Shown here piece after piece: positions 53,908-62,036 of a DNA stretch of 64,000 nt. A program made the position numbers and the translations under genes. The first letter of the stretch is position 1. Each line of letters starts with the position of its first letter. This stretch comes from Geosporobacter ferrireducens (GTDB taxonomy: Bacteria; Bacillota; Clostridia; Peptostreptococcales; Thermotaleaceae): NCBI RefSeq assembly GCF_001750685.1, contig NZ_CP017269.1:2893416-2957415 (forward strand), written 5' to 3'. The notes beneath the pieces were generated by a model. It had not been told where the DNA came from, did no database searches, and saw only the letters and a program-made list of their open reading frames with translations.

Positions 53908-54570
53908 ATGCCTAGAAAACCTCGGGAATATAGCAGTACGGGGATTTATCATGTGATGGTAAGGGAAAATGAGAGAAAAGTCATCTTTAATGAAGACGAA
54001 GATAGCACGAATCATGAAACGGATTAATACAAGTTATGCCAGCTATTATAATAAAAATATGATAGGGTGGGACATGTCTTTCAGGATCGGTATAAAAGTG
54101 AGGCCATTGAGCAAGTAATCTACTTACTAGAAGCAATAAGATATGTCCATAATAATCCAGTAAAGGCTAGACTGGTTGCTGAACCAAAGAAATATCCTTG
54201 GAGTAGCTTTCCTTTGTATTTGGACTGCAGCAGCTATAAATCAGGTCTAATTGCTTGCAGCGAAATATTAGAGATGTATTGGCAAAATAGAAAGAGCGCA
54301 GTCCAGCGAATGATTGAATATACATGTCAAAAGGATAATAATGACTTTCTAGATATAGAATTGAAAGAAGCGAGAGAGGACGGGTTAGAAGTAGTGATAA
54401 AAAGCTTTCTTCAGGAAAAGAATATAGACATTCAGGGATTAAGAAAAGATAAAGAATTTAGAGATGAATTGATCCTAATACTTAAAGAAAGCGCAGGTTA
54501 TCCAATAAGGAAAATAGCAGAGGCATTAGGCTTGGATAGAAATGTTGTGCAAAGAACAAGCAAAGAGTAA
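53908..54570 (+). pseudogene. RAYT (REP-associated tyrosine transposase) pseudogene 1
   Basis: Starts MPRKPREYSSTGIYHVMVRENERKV with GAGGAGGTGG upstream, then a deletion removes the HUH (HVHL) segment. A different frame resumes with IARIMKRINTSYASYYNK, and a third change leads to VGHVFQDRYKSEAIEQ..RYVHNNPVKARLV..YPWSSF and a C-terminal helix-turn-helix (YPIRKIAEALGLDRN). At least one internal deletion and two frame changes; it lacks the catalytic histidines, so inactive. Confidence 0.8.
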
Positions 54571-54586
54571 AAGCGAGCCAAAAAAA

Positions 54587-54600
54587 ACCGTCCCCACGAC
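54587..54600. repeat. REP-like ACCGTCCCCAC fragment
   Basis: ACCGTCCCCACGAC directly after RAYT pseudogene 1. The same core occurs at 58086-58113 (inverted), 61596-61616 and 62010-62024. Confidence 0.5.
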
Positions 54601-54709
54601 TCAATAAATCAGCGAATTGCCTTAGCTGTATGATACACCAAATTTTGAGTATGTCAAGGGAGAGCTTTAGGCCGCTCTGTTGATTCAGAAAAAGAATTAA
54701 AGTTTTATA

Positions 54710-54736
54710 TTGAGATAAATATACTTGTGATATAAT
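54710..54736 (+). promoter_or_regulatory. Probable promoter of the MntA/HepT pair
   Basis: TTGAGA (54710-54715) and TATAAT (54731-54736) with TGA before the -10; spacer 15, so it relies on the extended -10. Confidence 0.45.
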
Positions 54737-54801
54737 AATAGAAGAAAGAGTATGCAAATATATCTATAAAAAATTAGTCCAATATAAATAAGGAGTAAAT
54801 T

Positions 54802-55104
54802 ATGTATACTTCAAATGAAATAATGGAAATGTTGAATAGCAATATGAACAACATAGAAAAATTTCATATTTCAAAGATAGGTCTTTTTGGCTCCTTTGCC
54901 AGGGATGAGCAAAACGATAAAAGTGATATTGATATTTTAGTTGAATTTAAAGAGGGCTATGAGACTTTTGATAATTATATGGACTTGAAGTTTTATTTGG
55001 AAGCGTTATTTCATAGAAAAGTGGATGTGGTTATTTTAAATTCAATAAAGCCATTAGTGAAACCTAGCATTTTGAGGAGTGTTAAATATGCAAAGGGAGC
55101 TTAA
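54802..55104 (+). CDS. MntA-type minimal nucleotidyltransferase antitoxin
   Basis: 100 residues with the polymerase-beta-type motif LFGSFARDEQNDKSDIDILVEF (GSF, then DID carrying the metal-binding aspartates). In characterised HEPN-MNT pairs this protein transfers AMP to a tyrosine of the HEPN toxin and so neutralises it. A third acidic residue appears in KVDVVIL. AAGGAG precedes ATG 54802. It overlaps the HepT gene by 17 bases, the usual arrangement. Confidence 0.88.
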   Translation: MYTSNEIMEMLNSNMNNIEKFHISKIGLFGSFARDEQNDKSDIDILVEFKEGYETFDNYMDLKFYLEALFHRKVDVVILNSIKPLVKPSILRSVKYAKGA

Positions 55105-55432
55105 AATATATATTGAAGATATAATCACAGCCATTGGAAAGATTAGAAAATATACCACGGGCATGTCAAAGGAAGATTTAATAAGAAATGAACTCGTACA
55201 GGATGCTGTAATAAGGAATCTGGAAGTCATCGGTGAAGCAGTTAAAAAGATTCCAGATGATATACGAATCAATTATAAGGATATACCGTGGAAGAAGATT
55301 GCTGGACTTCGTGACATTTTGATTCATGAATACTTTGGGGTTAATATGAATATCGTTTGGGATGTCATCGAAAATAAGCTACAGCCGCTACAAGCTGCCG
55401 TTATAGAGCTACAGATGAATATAATTGATTAA
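55088..55432 (+). CDS. HepT-like HEPN ribonuclease toxin (DUF86)
   Basis: 114 residues, helical, with the HEPN catalytic motif R-x4-H-x-Y in LRDILIHEYFGVN: Arg and His for RNA cleavage, Tyr as the residue AMPylated by the antitoxin. DUF86 signature RNLEVIGEAVKKIP is present. ATG 55088 lies inside the end of the antitoxin gene with GAGGAG upstream. Motifs are intact, so the pair looks functional. A terminator follows three bases after the stop. Confidence 0.88.
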   Translation: MQRELKIYIEDIITAIGKIRKYTTGMSKEDLIRNELVQDAVIRNLEVIGEAVKKIPDDIRINYKDIPWKKIAGLRDILIHEYFGVNMNIVWDVIENKLQPLQAAVIELQMNIID

Positions 55433-55434
55433 TA

Positions 55435-55460
55435 GGGATAGGCTCATGCCTATCCCTTTC
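55435..55460 (+). terminator. Terminator of the MntA/HepT pair
   Basis: GGGATAGGC/GCCTATCCC with a four-base loop, then TTTC. Confidence 0.7.
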
Positions 55461-55492
55461 ACTATGACCTTTTACTATATAAAGCAATACAG

Positions 55493-55516
55493 TGAACCGT
55501 ACCACAAATGACTGCG
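55493..55516 (+). repeat. Att-like direct repeat, copy 2 (orphan rlmH 3' end)
   Basis: Reads the last rlmH codons again (GAA CCG TAC CAC AAA then TGA, coding EPYHK-stop) and continues with TGCG, like the true rlmH end at 50766-50789. Looser similarity runs on past it (AATTGATT, TTTTAAT, then a TAGGT-type stretch). No rlmH coding sequence precedes it. Confidence 0.65.
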
Positions 55517-55915
55517 TTATTTGCCGGGTTTAATTGATTTTAATATTTGGGCTAGGTCTAATATTGAAAACCCATAATCATAACGAGGTTGTTGTAATAT
55601 AGAAAGATCGGCTACTAAGCCGCAAAAAAGATTCTCGGATAAATGAAGAAGTGTAACACCTGAAAATCAAGAAATAAATATGGATAGACTAGAGTGGCAT
55701 TTCATCCAAAAATATGAGTGATAAAGAACTATATGAAAGGTATATATGGTTTAGAATAAGCTTTTATTCTCTCCATTCATTTATAAAAAGGATGAGGGTT
55801 TCTAAAACGAGCATAGTTTATAATTTTATTATTAATTTAGGCTACAAATTAACATTTGATAGGAGTACATGATGATTAGCTATAGATATTCTGATGATGT
55901 GGAGGAGGGACAATC
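55517..55915 (+). other. Gene-free stretch after the orphan rlmH end
   Basis: About 400 bases with stops in all frames and no family resemblance. The first 60 bases resemble the DNA just downstream of rlmH. The end carries the GGAGGAGGG ribosome site of the DUF1697 gene. I see no RNA gene. Confidence 0.5.
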
Positions 55916-56470
55916 ATGATCTACGTAGCTCTGTTACGAGGGATAAATGTTGGTGGAAAAAACAAAATTGACATGAAGCTTCTGAAAGAAACCTTTGGAC
56001 GCCTAGGGATGGGGTCAGTAACTACATACATTAATTCTGGAAATGTTATTTTTATTGACGAGAGGTATACAAAGCCTGAGATATCATTCCTTTTAGAGAA
56101 AGGGATATATGAGGACTTTAACATAGAAATAAAGGTCTTGGTCCGCAGCATGAATGATTTTGAATCTATGATGGGGATCTTGCCTGCATCTTGGAAAAAT
56201 GACGGGGCTATGAAAGGAGATGTACTATTTCTATGGGATGAACTTGATCAAGAGACAGTGGACTCCATGCTAGTAATTAGGCATAATATAGACACCGTCT
56301 TATTTGCCCCAGGAGTGATATTTTGGTCTGTTGATAAAGAAAATGTAACCAAAAGCGGATTGACGAAGATCGTAGGTACTGCCCTATATAAGAAAATGAC
56401 TGTTAGAAATGTCAATACCACCAGAAGGATCTATGAAATTATGCAAGAATTAAGTAGGTCTTCTCAATAA
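55916..56470 (+). CDS. DUF1697 domain-containing protein
   Basis: 184 residues with the DUF1697 hallmark start MIYVALLRGINVGGKNKIDMKLLKETF and YINSGNVIF, then a ferredoxin-like two-domain layout ending TKIVGTALYKKMTVRNVNTTRRIYEIM. Function unknown; relatives are single-copy accessory genes in many Gram-positive bacteria. GGAGGAGGG precedes ATG 55916. Complete, and transcribed alone. Confidence 0.88.
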   Translation: MIYVALLRGINVGGKNKIDMKLLKETFGRLGMGSVTTYINSGNVIFIDERYTKPEISFLLEKGIYEDFNIEIKVLVRSMNDFESMMGILPASWKNDGAMKGDVLFLWDELDQETVDSMLVIRHNIDTVLFAPGVIFWSVDKENVTKSGLTKIVGTALYKKMTVRNVNTTRRIYEIMQELSRSSQ

Positions 56471-56531
56471 ATCAAGGATAAAACTATGGGTAGGGGTAGT
56501 TTCTTGGTAAGAAAGCAGTGGCAAAGAAAAT

Positions 56532-57120
56532 GCATATTGCTTAATGGGTAATCATCTGCATATACTGCTTATGGAAGGTACGGGACCATTAGAAACAGTG
56601 ATGCGCAGATATGTGACAGCTTTGTATTATGTTACAACAAAAAGTACGGGAGAATCGGGCACTTATTTCAGGACCGGTTTAAAAGTGAGCCGGTAGAGGA
56701 TGACCGATATTTTCTAACAGTCCTCAGGTATATACTACAAAACCTGTTAAAGGCCGGTTTGGCAAATGAACATCATCAATACAAATGGACGAATTACATT
56801 GATTATATCCACGGAAGTAATAGGACTGACACGGATTTTGCGTTAGGTATTTTCAATAATTTAGATAGAGAAAAAGCAATAAGCGTTTTTATTGCGCATA
56901 TGGCAAAACGAAACAAGGATGAATGTCTGGCTATGCAGGAAAAGCAGCAAATAACGGAGGATGCTGCGATAAAATCATTATGGATCATTGTAAAGTTAGT
57001 TATGGAGCAGAACTTCAAAATCTTGGTACATACAAAAGAAATGCATATATAAGAGAGCTAAGAGATAGATATGGATTATCAATTAGACAAATAGAAATAC
57101 AAGAAGGAATTTACACTTAA
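56532..57120 (+). pseudogene. RAYT transposase pseudogene 2
   Basis: Opens in mid-gene with AYCLMGNHLHILLMEGTGPLETVMRRY, i.e. the HUH motif as NHLH, shifts frame near 56630-56640 to KKYGRIGHLFQDRFKSEPVEDDRYFLTVLRYILQNLLKAGL, and ends in another frame with ELRDRYGLSIRQIEIQEGI, the usual RAYT C-terminal helix-turn-helix. The first third is missing. Different from pseudogene 1 in sequence, so a separate subfamily. Confidence 0.75.
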
Positions 57121-57212
57121 TACCAAGAAATAAGATGGGAACTAATCATCTTTTTTTCTTATATATAATGCCTAGGATAACAAGATCGTAGTACTCTAAG
57201 GAGGAAGATTAT

Positions 57213-58079
57213 ATGAAGATATCGCGCGAATGCATTCACTGCCTTGCTAGACAGGCTGTAGAAATAGCTGAAGAAGCCACAAGTGATGTAACAATGCAAG
57301 AAGCAATAATAAAAAGATCTTTGAGAGAATTAGGAGAAATGGACTTCAACGAAACAGCACCTGAAATAGCCTTTAGGATGCATCAGCATGCCAAGGATAT
57401 CGCCGGAATTAATGATCCCTATCTAAGATTGAAGGAACAATACAATGAAATTGCTAAAGCGATATACGATAGAATTACTGAGGAAAAATGGTTAGATAAG
57501 GCTGAAAATACCTTTGATATGGCTTGTAGGCTGGCTATTGCAGGAAATATTATGGATTTTTCAGTTGGATTAAGGTTAGAGCCGTCAGATATTGTTAAGT
57601 CAGTAGAGGACAGTATCAAGCATGATATTTTTGGAACTGGAACAGCTGCCCTAAGAGAAGCAGTAGAAAAGTCAGAGAGAATTATGTATATTGCTGATAA
57701 TGCTGGTGAAATCATATTCGATAAATTCCTATTAAAAAATCTTCCCGTAGATAAGGTTACTTATGTAGTTAAGGGTGAGCCCATAGTTAATGACGCAACT
57801 ATGGAGGACGCAATAAGCACAGGTGTTGTAGATTTAGTGAAGGTTATTGACAATGGACATTCTGCACAAGGAATGGTACTAAAGGACTGCTCAAGTACAT
57901 TTAAGGATGAATTTAGTAAAGCAGATCTTATAATAAGTAAAGGACAAGCAAACTTTGAAACATTGAGTGACATTAAAGATAAGACTATATTCTACCTATT
58001 GAGAGCAAAATGCAGTTCAGTTGCCGCTGCTATAGGATGTAAACACATGGACTATGTGCTTACTAATTATAGCAGTTAG
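57213..58079 (+). CDS. DUF89 (ARMT1-like) damage-control phosphatase family protein
   Basis: 288 residues: N-terminal CIHCLARQA (cysteine pair), helical domain, and the DUF89 core with IADNAGEIIFDKFLL (metal-binding Asp and Asn), VVKGEPIVNDATMEDA, DLIISKGQANFETL and LLRAKCSSVAAAIG. Family members are metal-dependent phosphatases that remove damaged phosphometabolites. Strong AAGGAGGA precedes ATG 57213. Complete, flanked on both sides by RAYT genes. Confidence 0.88.
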   Translation: MKISRECIHCLARQAVEIAEEATSDVTMQEAIIKRSLRELGEMDFNETAPEIAFRMHQHAKDIAGINDPYLRLKEQYNEIAKAIYDRITEEKWLDKAENTFDMACRLAIAGNIMDFSVGLRLEPSDIVKSVEDSIKHDIFGTGTAALREAVEKSERIMYIADNAGEIIFDKFLLKNLPVDKVTYVVKGEPIVNDATMEDAISTGVVDLVKVIDNGHSAQGMVLKDCSSTFKDEFSKADLIISKGQANFETLSDIKDKTIFYLLRAKCSSVAAAIGCKHMDYVLTNYSS

Positions 58080-58085
58080 GTATGG

Positions 58086-58113
58086 AAGCAAGTAGGGACG
58101 GTCCTTGCTTGCT
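58086..58113. repeat. REP-like hairpin upstream of the intact RAYT
   Basis: AAGCAAG (58086-58092) and CTTGCTT (58104-58110) flank TAGGGACGGTC. It is the inverted form of AAGGACCGTCCCCACTTGCTT at 61596-61616. A partial AGCAAGCAAG follows the RAYT gene near 58993. Confidence 0.6.
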
Positions 58114-58166
58114 AGATTGACATAGGTATAGGTATGGAATAAACTGGAGATATGGGGGTGGGAAGA

Positions 58167-58979
58167 TTGCCTAGACAAGCAAGAGAAAAAGGAGAATTTT
58201 CGACCTATCATATCATACAGCGAGGGAACGATAGAAAAGAAATTTTTTTATCTGATTATGATAAAAACCGATTTATAGAAACCTTGATTAAGATGAAGAA
58301 CAAATATAATTTTATAATCTATGCCTATTGTCTTATGGACAATCATGTGCATTTATTAATTAATGACAACGGCAATGATATATCCAAAATCATGAAAAGT
58401 ATTAATGTAAGCTATGTGCTATATTTCAATCGAAAATACAAAAGGTATGGACACTTCTTTCAAAATCGGTTCATAAGCGAATTAATTACTGATGATACAT
58501 ATTTAGTAGAGGTAAGCAAATATATTCATAACAATCCTGTGAAGGTTAATATAGTGCAACAGCCGGAGGCCTATAGATGGAGCAGCTATGGAGACTATAT
58601 GCGGAATGGAACATTGGGATTCATTGATACAGATAAAATATTAGATGGTTTTTCTAATACAAGAAGCAAAGCGATCAAGGAATATCAAAATTATGTCAAT
58701 AAGATAGGGAATACAGTAGAGATAATAGACATTGAAGATCATCATGAAGGTGTAAATGAAAACACTGTATTCATAGATTCCATTACTGATGCAAGAGAAA
58801 CTTTAACATATATGCTAGCAGATAGAAATCTTTTGATGGAGGAATGCCTTGTAAATAAAGATATACGTAATGAAATGATAAGATACCTACGAAAAAATTC
58901 AAATCTAACGCTAAAAGAAATAGGACAAATTGTTGGAGGCATAAGTGAATCAAGGATAAGCCGGATATCGAGTTCTTAG
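58167..58979 (+). CDS. REP-associated tyrosine transposase (RAYT), intact
   Basis: 270 residues of the IS200-related Y1 HUH family. PRQAREKGEFSTYHIIQRGNDRKEIFL start, HUH motif YCLMDNHVHLLIND, catalytic tyrosine region NVSYVLYFNRKYKRYGHFFQNRF, YIHNNPVKVNIVQQPEAYRWSSY, and a C-terminal helix-turn-helix (LTLKEIGQIVGGISESRISRI). It acts on REP hairpins rather than moving a bounded element. GGGGGTGGG upstream points to TTG 58167 (reading PRQAR) instead of ATG 58152. The reading frame is complete. REP-like hairpins flank it. Confidence 0.88.
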   Translation: MPRQAREKGEFSTYHIIQRGNDRKEIFLSDYDKNRFIETLIKMKNKYNFIIYAYCLMDNHVHLLINDNGNDISKIMKSINVSYVLYFNRKYKRYGHFFQNRFISELITDDTYLVEVSKYIHNNPVKVNIVQQPEAYRWSSYGDYMRNGTLGFIDTDKILDGFSNTRSKAIKEYQNYVNKIGNTVEIIDIEDHHEGVNENTVFIDSITDARETLTYMLADRNLLMEECLVNKDIRNEMIRYLRKNSNLTLKEIGQIVGGISESRISRISSS

Positions 58980-59061
58980 ATTATAGATTAGCAAGCAAGA
59001 AGAACGAAATCGCTACCGCGATGGCTATTAAAAACATTAACTGCATAAAAAACATATAAAA

Positions 59062-59145
59062 AAAAGTGAAAAGTATGTGCTTTTGTGATATTGTTTAATC
59101 GCCAAAGAAAACAAGCCACAGAAAGGAGACATACTTTTCACTTTT
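59062..59145. repeat. 17-bp perfect inverted repeat before the IS91-type genes
   Basis: AAAAGTGAAAAGTATGT (59062-59078) and its exact complement (59129-59145), 50 bases apart, about 110 bases before the recombinase start. It may be part of the element end, or a stem that shields the genes from outside transcription. Confidence 0.65.
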
Positions 59146-59254
59146 ATGATTATATCATGTAGAAACATACAAACACAATTCTTTTATAGCACTACCAGAG
59201 CACCGCCTGCCTTCTGATTGATTCATAAAAAATCAATTACAAGGAGGTAGTTTC

Positions 59255-60121
59255 ATGAATCACTATGAACAACAAGTCGATCTATATTTTGAACTTAAGG
59301 GCACACCAGATTCTTCAAAAGAATCATATTTGAGAAGGATGAATACCTTTATTAAATTCATACAAGATCGTCAAATATCTATGGAAGATATCACCACAAG
59401 TGATATCCAACAATACATTCTTTTTCTGAAAAAAGAAAGATGTCTTTGTGCTGGAACGATCAATAACTATATTTCTGCTATCAAATTTTTCTATACTTAT
59501 GTACTTGGTAGAGAATGGGATGCTTTGAAAATCCCCCGAATGAAAAGGCCTCATGAATTTCCTGTAATTCCTCCTAAAGAAGATGTGTTGGCTATCTTAG
59601 AGGCAACCACTAATCTTAAGCATAAAGCCATTTTAATGTTGATTTATGGAAGCGGTTTACGCGTCAGCGAAGTAGCTAAATTAAAAATTAGTGATATTTG
59701 CAGCAAAACCATGAGAATTAGAGTAGACCATGCAAAACACAACACCAATCGCTATACGATCTTATCAGAAACCTCACTTAAGCTCCTGCGGGAATATTTC
59801 AAGGCTCATTTTTCCGATAAGAGTTACATTCTGGATGATTGGCTGTTTCCAGGAAAAAACAAAAGTGAACATATTCATATTAAGACCATAAAGAATACCC
59901 TGATCAAGCTACGTAATCGCCTTAAACTTGACAAGAATATTTCTGCCCATACACTAAGACACTGCTTTGCCACCCATGCCTTAGAAGATGGAGTAGATCC
60001 TGTCTTTATACAGCAAATGCTAGGACATAAAAATCTTAGAACTACAACAAGTTATCTTCACATGACCTCAAAAAGCCTGATGGGTATTAAAAGTCCTCTG
60101 GACACAGGTCAAATAAAATGA
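59255..60121 (+). CDS. Tyrosine recombinase accompanying the IS91-type transposase
   Basis: 288-residue XerC/XerD-like recombinase: N-terminal SAM-like domain (SKESYLRRMNTFIKFIQDRQ) and a catalytic domain with Arg in YGSGLRVSEVAKL, HTLRHCFATH (HxxR), LGHKNLRTT (His) and Tyr in TTSYLHMTS. All catalytic residues are present. AAGGAGG precedes ATG 59255. The stop overlaps the transposase start (ATGA), so both are made together, as in several IS91-family elements of Gram-positive bacteria. Confidence 0.9.
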   Translation: MNHYEQQVDLYFELKGTPDSSKESYLRRMNTFIKFIQDRQISMEDITTSDIQQYILFLKKERCLCAGTINNYISAIKFFYTYVLGREWDALKIPRMKRPHEFPVIPPKEDVLAILEATTNLKHKAILMLIYGSGLRVSEVAKLKISDICSKTMRIRVDHAKHNTNRYTILSETSLKLLREYFKAHFSDKSYILDDWLFPGKNKSEHIHIKTIKNTLIKLRNRLKLDKNISAHTLRHCFATHALEDGVDPVFIQQMLGHKNLRTTTSYLHMTSKSLMGIKSPLDTGQIK

Positions 60122-61269
60122 GTACGGTACAGGAAATCTTCCTTAGATTTTATTCTCAGTACAAACAAAACTATACCCCATCTGCACAGCAAGCAAAGGC
60201 TGCAAGAGATATCATGAGCTGTAGAAGTGCAGCTTTAGGTGGACATGTTTATGAATGTGAAGAATATAGGAGGATTACTGTGCAGTACAATTCCTGTCGG
60301 AATCGACATTGCCCTTTATGCCAAGGGATTACGAAAGCGATTTGGATCGATCAAAGAAGAAAGGATATCCTGAGTGCCCCTTATTTTCATCTAGTTTTTA
60401 CAATACCCCACAAGCTTCATCCACTAATTTATCAAAACCAGAAACTATTATATGCGTTGATGTACAGGGCCGTTGAAGAAACCCTCTCGGAGCTTTCTAA
60501 GGATACTCAATACCTAGGTGCTCAGATAGGCTTTTTCTCTTTACTACATACATGGGGGCAGGATATGCACTATCACCCCCATATTCATACAGTAGTACTA
60601 GCTGGTGGACTAACAAAGCACAATCAATGGACTCAGACCAGCAAAAAATTCTTTATTCCGGTGAAGGTATTGGCAAAGAAATTTCGAGGCAAATTCATCT
60701 ATTTCCTAAAGCAATACTACAGACAAAGTCAACTTGAGTTTTATGGGGATGCAGTCAAATACCTACAGCCAAAGAATTTCTATCACTTACTTGAGCAATG
60801 CTATGCCAAGGACTGGTATACTTACACACAAAGAACCTTCTCAGGTCCTTTAGCGGTTGTAAAGTATTTAGGCAGGTACACCCATCGAATCGCTATATCT
60901 AACAACAGAATTGTTTCTATGGATGAGCATACAGTAACCATTACCGTAAAAGATTACAAAGATAAAAACAAGACAAAGACAATTGTCATGGAAGGCGTTG
61001 AATTTATTCGGCGGTTCTTGATGCACATACTTCCTAAGGGTTTTGTTAAGATCAGACACTACGGGCTGCTTGCCAACCGCAACAAAAAAACGAAGCTAGC
61101 CCTTTGCAGAAAATTAACCGTAAGTTCAGTTTACAAGCCCCAATTTGAAAGCCATTCAACCATTGAGATTCTTTGTCTATTAGTGGGTAGGGATGTACGG
61201 ATGTATCCTACATGCCGGATAGGTAAATTCCAGCAAACCCGTACTTTATTACCGGGAGCATCACCATAA
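60118..61269 (+). CDS. IS91-family Y2 rolling-circle transposase
   Basis: 383 residues. N-terminal zinc-binding domain (YNSCRNRHCPLCQG), HUH motif in DMHYHPHIHTVVLAGG, and the two-tyrosine motif KYLGRYTHR (Y-x3-Y), followed by KDYKDKNKTKTIVMEGVEFIRRFLMHILPKGFVKIRHYG, a strongly conserved block. Moves by rolling-circle replication with single-strand ends. Full length, no broken motif; the element may still be active. Overlaps the recombinase gene by 4 bases. Confidence 0.92.
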   Translation: MSTVQEIFLRFYSQYKQNYTPSAQQAKAARDIMSCRSAALGGHVYECEEYRRITVQYNSCRNRHCPLCQGITKAIWIDQRRKDILSAPYFHLVFTIPHKLHPLIYQNQKLLYALMYRAVEETLSELSKDTQYLGAQIGFFSLLHTWGQDMHYHPHIHTVVLAGGLTKHNQWTQTSKKFFIPVKVLAKKFRGKFIYFLKQYYRQSQLEFYGDAVKYLQPKNFYHLLEQCYAKDWYTYTQRTFSGPLAVVKYLGRYTHRIAISNNRIVSMDEHTVTITVKDYKDKNKTKTIVMEGVEFIRRFLMHILPKGFVKIRHYGLLANRNKKTKLALCRKLTVSSVYKPQFESHSTIEILCLLVGRDVRMYPTCRIGKFQQTRTLLPGASP

Positions 61270-61621
61270 CACCAATGAAATTGAATACATACTGCAAAAA
61301 GGCCTCTTTAGTGGGGAGGGGGGAGATGTGCCAAAATCAAGAAATATTGAACAAAAATACAGGCTGTATCGACAAAACAGGCATCAAAACAACAATATCA
61401 ACACAAAAAGATGCAAAGTTAAAAGATTTAAACCCCATAGGTCAAACACATTTGCCCTAATCACCGCGACTTCCTTCTTCTAGGGCAATCAAAAATTTTG
61501 CACATGTAGCTAAAGGAAATATGAAGACCTAAACACTAGATATTTACTAATGTTTAGGTCTTATTTCAGGGGCAAAACTTCCGATTGAACCCTTCAAGGA
61601 CCGTCCCCACTTGCTTGTGGG
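61270..61621 (+). other. Right flank of the IS91-type element
   Basis: No gene recognised in about 350 bases; a 61-codon frame at 61275 is low-complexity and Lys/Thr-rich and has no family match. Holds the stem TTGCCCTA/TAGGGCAA (about 61450-61489), a 12-bp hairpin at 61524-61562, and a REP-like AAGGACCGTCCCCACTTGCTT at 61596-61616, which joins abruptly to an IS200 fragment. Confidence 0.5.
61524..61562. repeat. 12-bp perfect inverted repeat
   Basis: AAGACCTAAACA / TGTTTAGGTCTT with a 15-base loop. May be a terminator or part of the rolling-circle end of the IS91-type element. Confidence 0.6.
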
Positions 61622-61798
61622 AATAGGCATTTCTGGTGCCGGGGCTATTATGTGGATACAGTGGGACGCAATGAAAAGAAAATTGGGGAATATGTAAAGA
61701 ACCAAATACAAGAAGATATAGCCAACGATCAAATAAGCCTTCAAGAATATATTGACCTGTTTACGGGTGAGCAAGTAGAAAAAGGCAAGAAAAAATAA
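61622..61798 (+). pseudogene. IS200/IS605 TnpA fragment (C-terminal end)
   Basis: Frame reads NRHFWCRGYYVDTVGRNEKK, then IGEYVKNQIQEDIANDQISL and EYIDLFTGE to the stop: the last 55 residues of an IS200-group Y1 transposase, with GYYVDTVG being the usual GYYV.TVG. The HUH motif and catalytic tyrosine are missing. The left junction falls in a REP-like sequence. Confidence 0.75.
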
Positions 61799-61930
61799 CA
61801 AGCTGCTTTAGCAGCAGCCTGTAAATGTAAACAGTTGGCGAACCAGTCAATGAGCCTTAAGGCTCAAGCGAGTAACATGCCCTTCTAGGGCTGAACAAAC
61901 TATCCGCTGAGCGGGTAGTTTTGATTTTGA
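61799..61930 (+). mobile_element. Structured right end of the IS200/IS605 relic
   Basis: Four successive stem-loops: GCTGC-TTTA-GCAGC, GAGCC-TTAA-GGCTC, GCCC-TTCTA-GGGC and ATCCGC-TGA-GCGGGT, ending TTTTGATTTTGAGA. This is the layout of IS200/IS605 right ends, where the transposase binds hairpins. It is intact although the transposase is not. Confidence 0.65.
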
Positions 61931-62036
61931 GATACCCATTTTATCTCATGAAGATAACCAAATTTTGATAAAACAGGATTGGAATATTTTAGCATTATTA
62001 CACGGTCTGCCGTCCCCACTTGCTATGATATTTTAT

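Larger units (their letters stand above)
59062..61562 (+). mobile_element. IS91-type element with tyrosine recombinase
   Basis: Both genes plus flanking structured DNA: the 17-bp inverted repeat on the left and, on the right, stem-loops at about 61450-61489 (TTGCCCTA..TAGGGCAA) and 61524-61562. IS91 elements have no matching terminal repeats, so the true ends cannot be fixed from one copy; the limits given are the outer hairpins. Confidence 0.55.

Noticed and set aside
61275..61460. 61-codon frame after the IS91-type transposase
   Set aside because: Low-complexity Lys/Thr composition, no homology, lies in the structured right flank.
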